A stretch of 29,987 bases of DNA from an uncultured Collinsella sp. (GTDB lineage: Bacteria > Actinomycetota > Coriobacteriia > Coriobacteriales > Coriobacteriaceae). Under the pieces are notes generated by a model that saw only the letters and a list, made by a program, of their open reading frames with translations, was not told the DNA's origin and searched no databases. Below are positions 6,977 through 14,259 of the stretch, piece by piece (positions within the stretch are counted from its first letter, which is position 1; every line of letters begins with the position of its first letter). The stretch is from positions 1 through 29,987 of the forward strand of contig CABVDE010000023.1 of the NCBI GenBank assembly GCA_902496945.1, read 5' to 3'. A program made the position numbers and the translations under genes.

Positions 6977-9262
6977 ATGATGGGATCAAACGTGAGCGAT
7001 ACAAAGCTAAAGCCAACGGCAAAAAAGCCCGCCACCCGCAAGGCCGCTCCGCACGCACCGGAGCTCTCTAAGGACGATGTCTACCTGTTTGGCATTGGCA
7101 TGTGGGAGCGCAGCTGGGAAAAGATGGGCGCGCATCCCGACACGCAGAACCGAACGCGAGGCTGGCGTTTTTGCGTTTGGGCGCCCGATGTAAAGAGCGT
7201 CCATGTCATTGGCGAATTTAACGACTGGGACGAGGAGGCCAACCCGCTGGCGCCCATGCATACGAGCGCTATCTGGGAGGGCTTTATTCCCGGTGCCGAG
7301 CAGGGCCAGCTCTATAAGTACCTCATCGAGACCAACGAGGGCGAAAAGCTCTACAAGGCCGATCCGTACGCCTTTAAGGCCGAGTGTCCTCCGGGTACCG
7401 CGAGCGTGCTGTGGACCCTCGACGGTTATAAGTGGAACGATGCCGCATGGCTCAAGCGCCGCGCCGGCCACAACCACATGTCGCAGCCGCTCAACATCTA
7501 CGAGGTGCATATTGGCTCGTGGAAGCGCCACGGCGACGCGCCGCAGGGCGATCCGGACGAGTACGGCAACTACCCCGGCCCCATGGATCCCTTCCCCGCG
7601 CAGCGCGGCGAGTTCTACACCTACGACGACCTGTCGGTGGAGCTCGTGGACTACGTGCGCGACATGGGTTACACGCACATTGAGGTCATGCCGCTCATGG
7701 AGCATCCCTTCGACGGCTCCTGGGGCTACCAGACGACCGGCTACTATGCCGCCACGTCGCGCTATGGCGACCCGCAGCAGCTCATGCACTTTATCGATGC
7801 GTGCCACGAGGCGGGCATCGGCGTGATCATGGACTGGGTGCCCGGCGGCTTTTGTGCCGACTCCCACGGCCTTGCCACCTTTAACGGCCACATGCTGTTT
7901 GAGCACGAGATTCACCCCAACTGGGGCACGCATAAGTTTGACTTTGCCCGCGGCGAGGTCCGCTCCTTCCTGGTCTCCAACGTGCTGTACTGGCTCGAGA
8001 ACTTCCACGTGGACGGCATTCGCATGGACGGCGTGTCCAGCATGCTGTACCTCAACTTTGGCATCGACGATCCGGGCCAAAAGAAGTTCAACAAGTACGG
8101 TACCGAGGAGGACCTGGACGCCAGCGCGTTTATTCGCCAGGTCAACTGCGCTGTAGAGGCGCACTACCCCGACGTGATGATGATTGCCGAGGAGTCCACC
8201 GCGTGGCCGCTTGTGACCTACCCGCCGCAGGACGGCGGTCTGGGCTTCCACTACAAGTGGGACATGGGCTGGATGAACGACACGCTGCACTACATGCAGA
8301 CCGATTTTCCGTGGCGCCCCGGCAACCACGGCCTGCTCACGTTCTCCATCATGTACGCCTTTACCGAGAACTTCATCTGCCCGCTGAGCCATGACGAGGT
8401 CGTACACGGCAAATGCTCGCTGATCGGCCGCATGCCGGGCGACTGGTGGCGCCAGTTTGCCGGCCTGCGCACGCTGGCCTTCTACCAGATGACGCATCCC
8501 GGCGCCAAGCTCAACTTTATGGGCAACGAGATCGGCCAGTTTATCGAGTGGCGCTACTACGAGTCCATCCAGTGGTTCCTGACCGAGGAGTACGAGACCC
8601 ACCGTCATCATCAGGCGTTCATTAAGGCGCTCAACCATCTGTACACCGCCGAGCCCGCCCTGTATGAGCGCGGCTACACCGACGACGGCTTTACCTGGAT
8701 CGACGCGGACAACTCCAAGCAGTCCATCGTGAGCTTTGTGCGCCAGGGCGAGAACGTCGACGACGACCTGGTGATCTTGATCAACTTTGACCCGGCGAGC
8801 TACGAGAGCTTCCGCGTGGGCGTGCCGCGCGAGGGTGACTGGGAGGTCATCTTTGATTCCGACCGTCCCGAGTTTGGCGGTAGCGGATACGCCGGTGATG
8901 AGCCCTACACCTGCTCGAGCGAGCCCTATCCCTGGAACGGGCAGATGGACTCCATCGAGATGAAGGTGCCCGGTCTGGCAGGCGTGGTGCTTAAGCGCCG
9001 CGGTCCTAGTAGCTATAAGCCGCCGGTGGTCGAGGAGCCCAAGAAGGCGACGCGCAAGCGCACGTCGACCGTGGAGCCCAAGGCCGCGGCTGCCAAGAAG
9101 GCTCCGGCTAAGGCGAAGACTGCAACGACTAAGGCCAAGGCCGCGGCGAAGTCCGCCGCCAAGGCTTCGACCAAGTCCACCACGGCCAAACAGACAGCCA
9201 CCAAAAAGGCTGCTCCCAAGGCCAAAACAGCCACTGTTAAGCCTTCGACTAAGAAAGCGTAA
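6977..9262 (+). CDS. glgB: 1,4-alpha-glucan branching enzyme with a Lys/Ala-rich C-terminal tail
   Basis: Cuts alpha-1,4-glucan chains and re-attaches them through alpha-1,6 bonds in glycogen. 761 aa. A CBM48-like domain (about 50-140, with FCVWAPDVKSVHVIGEFNDW) precedes the GH13 barrel: IMDWVPGGF, GIRMDGVSSMLY (nucleophile D351), MIAEESTAWP (acid/base E405), PLSHDEVVHGK (D473), then an all-beta C-domain ending near residue 675. The last 85 or so residues are low-complexity Lys/Ala/Thr (for example KAPAKAKTATTKAKAAAKSA), absent from standard GlgB. The N-terminus is also Lys-rich. The start is uncertain: ATG 6977 or 6980, or GTG 6992 (MSDTKLKPTAKK), none with a strong ribosome binding site. 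First gene of the glycogen operon, 94 bases before glgP. Confidence 0.95.
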   Translation: MMGSNVSDTKLKPTAKKPATRKAAPHAPELSKDDVYLFGIGMWERSWEKMGAHPDTQNRTRGWRFCVWAPDVKSVHVIGEFNDWDEEANPLAPMHTSAIWEGFIPGAEQGQLYKYLIETNEGEKLYKADPYAFKAECPPGTASVLWTLDGYKWNDAAWLKRRAGHNHMSQPLNIYEVHIGSWKRHGDAPQGDPDEYGNYPGPMDPFPAQRGEFYTYDDLSVELVDYVRDMGYTHIEVMPLMEHPFDGSWGYQTTGYYAATSRYGDPQQLMHFIDACHEAGIGVIMDWVPGGFCADSHGLATFNGHMLFEHEIHPNWGTHKFDFARGEVRSFLVSNVLYWLENFHVDGIRMDGVSSMLYLNFGIDDPGQKKFNKYGTEEDLDASAFIRQVNCAVEAHYPDVMMIAEESTAWPLVTYPPQDGGLGFHYKWDMGWMNDTLHYMQTDFPWRPGNHGLLTFSIMYAFTENFICPLSHDEVVHGKCSLIGRMPGDWWRQFAGLRTLAFYQMTHPGAKLNFMGNEIGQFIEWRYYESIQWFLTEEYETHRHHQAFIKALNHLYTAEPALYERGYTDDGFTWIDADNSKQSIVSFVRQGENVDDDLVILINFDPASYESFRVGVPREGDWEVIFDSDRPEFGGSGYAGDEPYTCSSEPYPWNGQMDSIEMKVPGLAGVVLKRRGPSSYKPPVVEEPKKATRKRTSTVEPKAAAAKKAPAKAKTATTKAKAAAKSAAKASTKSTTAKQTATKKAAPKAKTATVKPSTKKA

Positions 9263-9287
9263 CAAAGGCGTTACCACTGTAATTACC

Positions 9288-9302
9288 CGCCCCGCCGGGG
9301 CG
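9288..9302 (+). other. GC hairpin in the glgB-glgP gap
   Basis: CGCCCC-GCC-GGGGCG, six pairs with a three-base loop, followed by TAGGATGT rather than a T-run. It may be an RNA stability or processing element; a full intrinsic terminator is not supported. Confidence 0.45.
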
Positions 9303-9356
9303 TAGGATGTAGGTCATAACCGTTCCGGGAGAAACATCCCCGGGGGAAAGGAACGT

Positions 9357-11783
9357 ATGAATAAGATCTTCGACAACAAGCAGGAGTTTACCGAACTCTA
9401 TCGCGATGCCGTCATGAGCATCAGCGGCAAGAGCGTCGAGGCCGCCAGCGACCTCGACCGCTTTAATGCCCTGGCCAAGCTCGTGGCCGAGAAGGCGCGC
9501 ACCGTTGCCACCGAGAGCGACGCCCGTGCGGCCGCCGAGGGCAAAAAACGCGTGTACTACTTCTCGATCGAGTTTTTGATCGGCCGCCTGCTCGACAACT
9601 ACCTGCTCAACTTTGGCGTGCGCGACATGGTCGCCGAGGCGCTCAACGACATGGGCTTCGACCTGTCCGTCATCGAGAACCAGGAGCCCGATCCGGCCCT
9701 GGGCAACGGTGGCCTGGGCCGTCTGGCCGCATGCTTCCTGGATTCCATGGCAGCCGAGGGCATTGCCGGCTACGGCAACGGCATGCGCTACCGCTACGGC
9801 CTGTTTAAGCAGGAGATCGTCAACGGCAGCCAGGTCGAGGCCACCGACGAGTGGCTCACCCACGGCTATCCCTGGGAGGTCCGCCGTCAGGACAAGGCCG
9901 TGACCATTAAGTTTGGTGGCCACGTTGAAGGCTTTGAGGAGGACGGCCGCACATTCTACCGCACGGTGGACACGCAGGATATCCTGGCCGTCCCTTATGA
10001 CATCCCCGTTGTTGGCTATGCCGGCGAGACCGTCAACAAGCTGCGCGTCTGGGCCGCCGAGCCGGTCGAGGAGCACTTCGATCTGGAGGCCTTCAACCGC
10101 GGCGACTATGCCCTGGCCGATGCCGAGCGCGCCGAGGCCGAGGCCATCAGCGCCATCCTCTACCCCAACGACGCCGGTGAGCACGGCCGCCTGCTGCGCC
10201 TGAAGCAGGAGTACCTGTTTGTTTCGGCCGGTATCTACAGCCTGCTCGACACCTTTGAGAAGGAGCACGGCGAGAACTGGGAGCTGCTGCCGCAGTTTGT
10301 TGCCATCCACACCAACGACACGCATCCCGCCATGTGCGGTCCCGAGCTCATGCGTATCCTCATCGACGAGAAGAAACTCGAGTGGGATGACGCCTGGAAC
10401 ATCGTGACGCAGGTCGTGAGCTACACCAACCACACCATCCTGCCCGAGGCTCTGGAGAAGTGGCCCATCGGCACGTTCTCCAAGCTCCTCCCCCGCGTGT
10501 ACCAGATCATCGACGAGATCAGCCATCGTTGGCACGAGTCGTTCGACACCACTCAGGAGGGCTGGCAGGAGCGTCTGCGCCAGACCGCCATTCTGTGGGA
10601 CGGCGAGATTCGCATGGCCAACCTGTCTGTGATCTGCAGCCATAGCGTCAACGGCGTGGCCAAGATCCACTCCGATATCATTAAGAACATCGTGCTCAAG
10701 GACTTCTATGCCCTCACGCCCGAGAAGTTCAACAACAAGACCAACGGCATCTCGCACCGTCGCTTCTTTGCCGAGGCCAACCCCACCTACGCCAAGCTCG
10801 TGACCGAGGCCATTGGCGACGGTTGGCTCAAGGACGCCTTTGAGCTGGAGAAGCTTAAAGGTTTCCAGGACGACACCGAGTTCCTGAAGGCCGTGGGTGC
10901 CTCCAAGCGCGCCAACAAGGAGCGTCTGGCCGCCTACGTTAAGGCCGAGACCGGTCTGGTCATCGACCCCAACACCGTCTTCGATGTTCAGGTGAAGCGC
11001 TTCCACGCCTACAAGCGCCAGCTCATGAACATCATGAAGGTGATGGACATCTACAACCGTCGCATCGCCGACCCCAACTTCCATGTGACGCCGACGACCT
11101 TTATCTTTAGCGGCAAGGCAGCCTCGAGCTACACCTTTGCCAAGGAGACCATCCGCCTCATTAACTCCGTGGCCGACGTCATCAACAACGATGCCCGTGT
11201 GAACGAGGTTATGAAGGTCTGCTTTATCCCCAACTTCCGCGTGAGCAACGCCCAGCTCATCTACCCCGCTGCCGAGATCTCGGAGCAGATCTCCACGGCC
11301 GGCAAGGAGGCCTCGGGCACGTCCAACATGAAGCTCATGATGAACGGCGCCATTACGCTGGGCACCCTCGACGGCGCCAACATCGAGATCGCCGACCTGG
11401 CCGGCCGCGAGAACGAGGCCATCTTTGGCCTGACCGCCCCCGAGGTCGAGCAGCTCTGGGCGTCCAACAGCTACTTTGCGTGGGATACGCTCAACAACGA
11501 TCGCGAGCGTCTGGGCCGCGTGATGGACGAGCTCAAGGACAACACCTTTGCGGGTCTTTCGGGCAACTTCGAGAGCATCTACAACGAGCTCATGAACAAC
11601 AACGACCCCGACCTTGTCATGGCCGATTTCCGCAGCTACGTGGACGCGTGGGAGAAGCTTACGGGCAGCTACGGCGACCAGGAGACGTGGAACCGCAAGG
11701 CGCTGCTCAACACCGCCTCCTCCGGCTGGTTCTCGAGCGACCGCACCATTCGCGAGTACCGCGACGAGATCTGGCACGCGTAA
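9357..11783 (+). CDS. glgP: Glycogen/maltodextrin phosphorylase
   Basis: PLP-dependent GT35 enzyme that releases glucose-1-phosphate from non-reducing ends of glycogen. 808 aa, the usual length. ATG 9357 has GGAAAGGA just upstream. Signatures: N-terminal YYFSIEFLIGRLL and DPALGNGGLGRLAACFLDS, IHTNDTHPAMCGPELMRI, VQVKRFHAYKRQLMN, and the PLP-lysine motif EASGTSNMKLMMNGA with K659, followed by TLDGANIEI. No tail extension is present, unlike GlgB and GlgA. It sits in the middle of the biosynthetic cluster, so synthesis and breakdown genes are probably transcribed together. That arrangement suggests flux control by enzyme regulation rather than by separate operons (inference). Confidence 0.97.
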   Translation: MNKIFDNKQEFTELYRDAVMSISGKSVEAASDLDRFNALAKLVAEKARTVATESDARAAAEGKKRVYYFSIEFLIGRLLDNYLLNFGVRDMVAEALNDMGFDLSVIENQEPDPALGNGGLGRLAACFLDSMAAEGIAGYGNGMRYRYGLFKQEIVNGSQVEATDEWLTHGYPWEVRRQDKAVTIKFGGHVEGFEEDGRTFYRTVDTQDILAVPYDIPVVGYAGETVNKLRVWAAEPVEEHFDLEAFNRGDYALADAERAEAEAISAILYPNDAGEHGRLLRLKQEYLFVSAGIYSLLDTFEKEHGENWELLPQFVAIHTNDTHPAMCGPELMRILIDEKKLEWDDAWNIVTQVVSYTNHTILPEALEKWPIGTFSKLLPRVYQIIDEISHRWHESFDTTQEGWQERLRQTAILWDGEIRMANLSVICSHSVNGVAKIHSDIIKNIVLKDFYALTPEKFNNKTNGISHRRFFAEANPTYAKLVTEAIGDGWLKDAFELEKLKGFQDDTEFLKAVGASKRANKERLAAYVKAETGLVIDPNTVFDVQVKRFHAYKRQLMNIMKVMDIYNRRIADPNFHVTPTTFIFSGKAASSYTFAKETIRLINSVADVINNDARVNEVMKVCFIPNFRVSNAQLIYPAAEISEQISTAGKEASGTSNMKLMMNGAITLGTLDGANIEIADLAGRENEAIFGLTAPEVEQLWASNSYFAWDTLNNDRERLGRVMDELKDNTFAGLSGNFESIYNELMNNNDPDLVMADFRSYVDAWEKLTGSYGDQETWNRKALLNTASSGWFSSDRTIREYRDEIWHA

Positions 11784-11818
11784 AGGCGCGCGAGTTCCCT
11801 TTGCCGCACGGCATTACT

Positions 11819-11849
11819 CGACGGGCGCAACGCTGCGCTGCGCCCGTCG
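11819..11849 (+). other. Hairpin in the glgP-glgC gap
   Basis: CGACGGGCGCA (11819-11829) and TGCGCCCGTCG (11839-11849) form a perfect 11-pair stem with a 9-base loop. The following bases are CTAATGGGTTT, so it is not a classic terminator; a partial terminator or mRNA-stabilising element is possible. Confidence 0.55.
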
Positions 11850-11889
11850 CTAATGGGTTTAGGAACATCGATGACAGAAGGAGAAACCG

Positions 11890-13038
11890 ATGAGTAAGAA
11901 AGAATGCATCGCGATGCTCCTCGCAGGAGGACAGGGCAGCCGATTGGGGGCACTCACCCAAAAGATCGCCAAGCCGGCGGTTAGCTTCGGTGGTAAGTTC
12001 CGCATTATCGACTTTTCGCTGTCCAACTGCTCCAACTCGGGCATCGACACGGTGGGCGTCCTGACGCAGTACCGCCCCTACCTGCTGCATGCCTACGTGG
12101 GCTCCGGCGAGGCTTGGGATCTGGACAGCCGCGACGGCGGCGTGTCGATCCTGCCGCCGTACGAGACGCAGACCGGCGGCGCCTGGTATGCGGGCACGGC
12201 CGACGCCATCACGCAGAACCTCGACTACATCAAGGCCAACGACCCCAAGTACGTCCTGATTCTCTCTGGCGACCACCTGTATCGCATGGACTACCGCAAG
12301 ATGCTCAAGACGCACATTGAAAACAACGCCGACCTCACGGTAAGCGTCATGCCCGTGCCGTGGGAGGAGGCCAGCCGCTTTGGCATCCTGACCACCGACC
12401 CCGATGACGGCCGCATCATCAAGTTTACCGAGAAGCCCGAGAAGCCCGATTCGAACCTCGCGTCCATGGGCATCTACATCTTCTCGGCCGACGTGCTCAT
12501 CAACGCGCTCGAGGAGGACGCTCTGGACCAGCGCTCGAGCCACGACTTTGGCAAGGACATCATCCCCAAGCTGCTCGGCGAGGAAAAGCGCCTGTACAGC
12601 TACGAGTTCCACGGTTTTTGGAAGGACGTCGGCACCATCGCCAGCTTCCACGAGACCTCGATGGACCTGCTGGGCAACAACCCCGAGTTCGACCTGTTCG
12701 ACAAGCACTTCCCCATCATGTCCAACATCACCACGCGTCCGCCGCACTACATTGGCCCGGACGGCCGCCTGGACGACTGCCTGGTCTCCAACGGCTGCAA
12801 GATCTACGGCACTGCTCGCCACTCGATCCTTTCGACCGATGTTATCATCGAGGAGCGCGCCGTGGTCGAGGACTCCGTGCTGCTGCCGGGTGCGCACGTT
12901 AAGAGCGGCGCGCACATCTGCCGCGCTATTTTGGGCGAGAACTCCACGATCGAAGAGGGCGTGAAGCTCGGCTCTGTCGATACCACCAAGGATACGGCTG
13001 TCATTGGAAATGACGTCGTTATCGGGAAGGGGGAATGA
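11890..13038 (+). CDS. glgC: Glucose-1-phosphate adenylyltransferase, catalytic subunit
   Basis: Makes ADP-glucose from ATP and glucose-1-phosphate, the committed step of glycogen synthesis. 382 aa; ATG 11890 with an AGAAGGAG site. The nucleotidyltransferase domain has the signature AGGQGSRLGALTQKIAKPAV, then FRIIDFSLSNC, WYAGTADAITQN, LSGDHLYRMDY (metal-binding Asp), MPVPWEEASRFGIL and FHGFWKDVGTI. From about residue 285 a left-handed beta-helix region with hexapeptide repeats follows (VVEDSVLLPGAHVKSGAHI). Four bases separate it from glgD, which fits production of a GlgC/GlgD hetero-oligomer as described in Firmicutes. The catalytic motifs are all present here, unlike in GlgD. Confidence 0.97.
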   Translation: MSKKECIAMLLAGGQGSRLGALTQKIAKPAVSFGGKFRIIDFSLSNCSNSGIDTVGVLTQYRPYLLHAYVGSGEAWDLDSRDGGVSILPPYETQTGGAWYAGTADAITQNLDYIKANDPKYVLILSGDHLYRMDYRKMLKTHIENNADLTVSVMPVPWEEASRFGILTTDPDDGRIIKFTEKPEKPDSNLASMGIYIFSADVLINALEEDALDQRSSHDFGKDIIPKLLGEEKRLYSYEFHGFWKDVGTIASFHETSMDLLGNNPEFDLFDKHFPIMSNITTRPPHYIGPDGRLDDCLVSNGCKIYGTARHSILSTDVIIEERAVVEDSVLLPGAHVKSGAHICRAILGENSTIEEGVKLGSVDTTKDTAVIGNDVVIGKGE

Positions 13039-13042
13039 TCCG

Positions 13043-14170
13043 ATGATCAATCGCAAGGCCATCGGCTATATCACCGCTAACTACTCTTCGACCTACGGCA
13101 GCGTGCTGCTCAAGGACCGTCCCATCGCGTCCGTCCCGTTTTTGGGCCGCTACCGCCTGATCGACTTTCCGCTGTCCAACATGATGAATGCCGGCATTAA
13201 GACCGTCGGCGTCGTCATGCCGGGCAACTACCGTTCCCTGATCGACCACGTCGGTTCGGGCAAGGACTGGGGCCTGGACCGCAAGAAGGGCGGCCTGTTC
13301 ATGGTGCCCGGCAGCGCGTATGGCACCACCAAGGGCGGTATGCGCTTCTTGCTGCGCGACATCATCTCCAACAAGACGCTTTTCCAGCGCTCGGACAAGC
13401 CCTATGTCGTGATGATGGGCACCAACATCATCTTTAACATGGACCTCAACACCATCATCGAGGCGCACGAGAACTCCGGTGCCCAGATGACCGTGGTGCA
13501 CCGCAAGGCTACGCACAACATCGATGACGTGACCAAGCTGCAAATCAACGAGAACGGCCGCCTGACGGGCGTGAGCGCTGGCGTCGTGTACGGCGACAAC
13601 GCCTCTATGGACTGCTGCATCGTCAACCGCAAGACGCTGCTCGAGATCATCGACCACTACCAGGCCGCCGACTATCTGGATCTGCTCGAGGCACTCCAGG
13701 GCGACTTTGGCAACATCGACGTGTGCAGCTACGAGTACAAGGGCGAGGTCGTTGGCGTGTTTAGCGAGAAGTCGCTCTATCGCCGCAGCATGGACCTGCT
13801 CGACCAGACCGTGGCCGACCAGCTCTTTGACCCCGAGCGCCCGATCCTGACCAAGGCTCACGACGTGCCGCCTTCGCGCTATGCGACCGGTAGCCACGCG
13901 TGCAACTCGTACATCTCGGCCGGCTGCATCATCAAAGGCACCGTGCGCAACTCGATTCTGTCGCGCGGCGTTGTGGTTGAGGAAGGCGCTTCGGTGACCA
14001 ACTCGATCATCAACCAAAGCTGCATCATCAAGAGCGGCGCCCGCGTTGAGAATGCCATCCTGGACAAGAACAACGTGGTCCCCACCAACACCGAGCTTCG
14101 CGGCACGCCCGAGAACATTCTGGTGCTGGCCAAGGCTCCGTTAACTTCTGATACCACCATCGCACGTTAA
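13043..14170 (+). CDS. glgD: GlgD, non-catalytic ADP-glucose pyrophosphorylase subunit
   Basis: 375 aa GlgC homologue, predicted regulatory partner of GlgC. The start at ATG 13043 (MINRKAIGYI) is chosen because GGGGGAA lies upstream and the family homology begins there; an ATG at 13004 would overlap glgC by 35 bases. The GGxGxRL nucleotide-binding signature is replaced by TANYSSTYGSVLLKDRPIA, and the SGDH metal motif by MMGTNIIFNMDL, so catalysis is unlikely, as is typical for GlgD. FLGRYRLIDFPLSNMMNAGI and the C-terminal beta-helix (GCIIKGTVRNSILSRGVVV) are conserved. GlgD is best known from Firmicutes; its presence beside actinobacterial housekeeping genes is notable. Confidence 0.94.
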   Translation: MINRKAIGYITANYSSTYGSVLLKDRPIASVPFLGRYRLIDFPLSNMMNAGIKTVGVVMPGNYRSLIDHVGSGKDWGLDRKKGGLFMVPGSAYGTTKGGMRFLLRDIISNKTLFQRSDKPYVVMMGTNIIFNMDLNTIIEAHENSGAQMTVVHRKATHNIDDVTKLQINENGRLTGVSAGVVYGDNASMDCCIVNRKTLLEIIDHYQAADYLDLLEALQGDFGNIDVCSYEYKGEVVGVFSEKSLYRRSMDLLDQTVADQLFDPERPILTKAHDVPPSRYATGSHACNSYISAGCIIKGTVRNSILSRGVVVEEGASVTNSIINQSCIIKSGARVENAILDKNNVVPTNTELRGTPENILVLAKAPLTSDTTIAR

Positions 14171-14200
14171 CGTTGGCACCGTAAATCGCACGTAACATGT

Positions 14201-14236
14201 AGAATAGCCGCCCGGTTTGTGCCAGGCGGCTATTCT
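14201..14236 (+). other. Hairpin between glgD and glgA
   Basis: AGAATAGCCGCC (14201-14212) and GGCGGCTATTCT (14225-14236) pair perfectly over 12 bases with a 12-base loop. It ends 23 bases before the glgA ATG, just ahead of the ribosome binding site (AGGAGA). No T-run follows. It could be a processing, stability or attenuation element. Confidence 0.6.
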
Positions 14237-14259
14237 CGAATTGCAACATAGGAGACAAT

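Noticed and set aside
9249..11777. 842-codon open frame on the strand opposite glgP
   Set aside because: It is a mirror frame caused by GC-rich third codon positions; the plus strand encodes a full, motif-complete glycogen phosphorylase. Similar long antisense frames opposite glgB and glgA were dropped for the same reason.
14173..14205. Promoter inside the glgD-glgA gap (TTGGCA ... TAGAAT)
   Set aside because: The hexamers are separated by 21 bases, too far for a normal sigma70 promoter, and TAGAAT is part of the hairpin stem.
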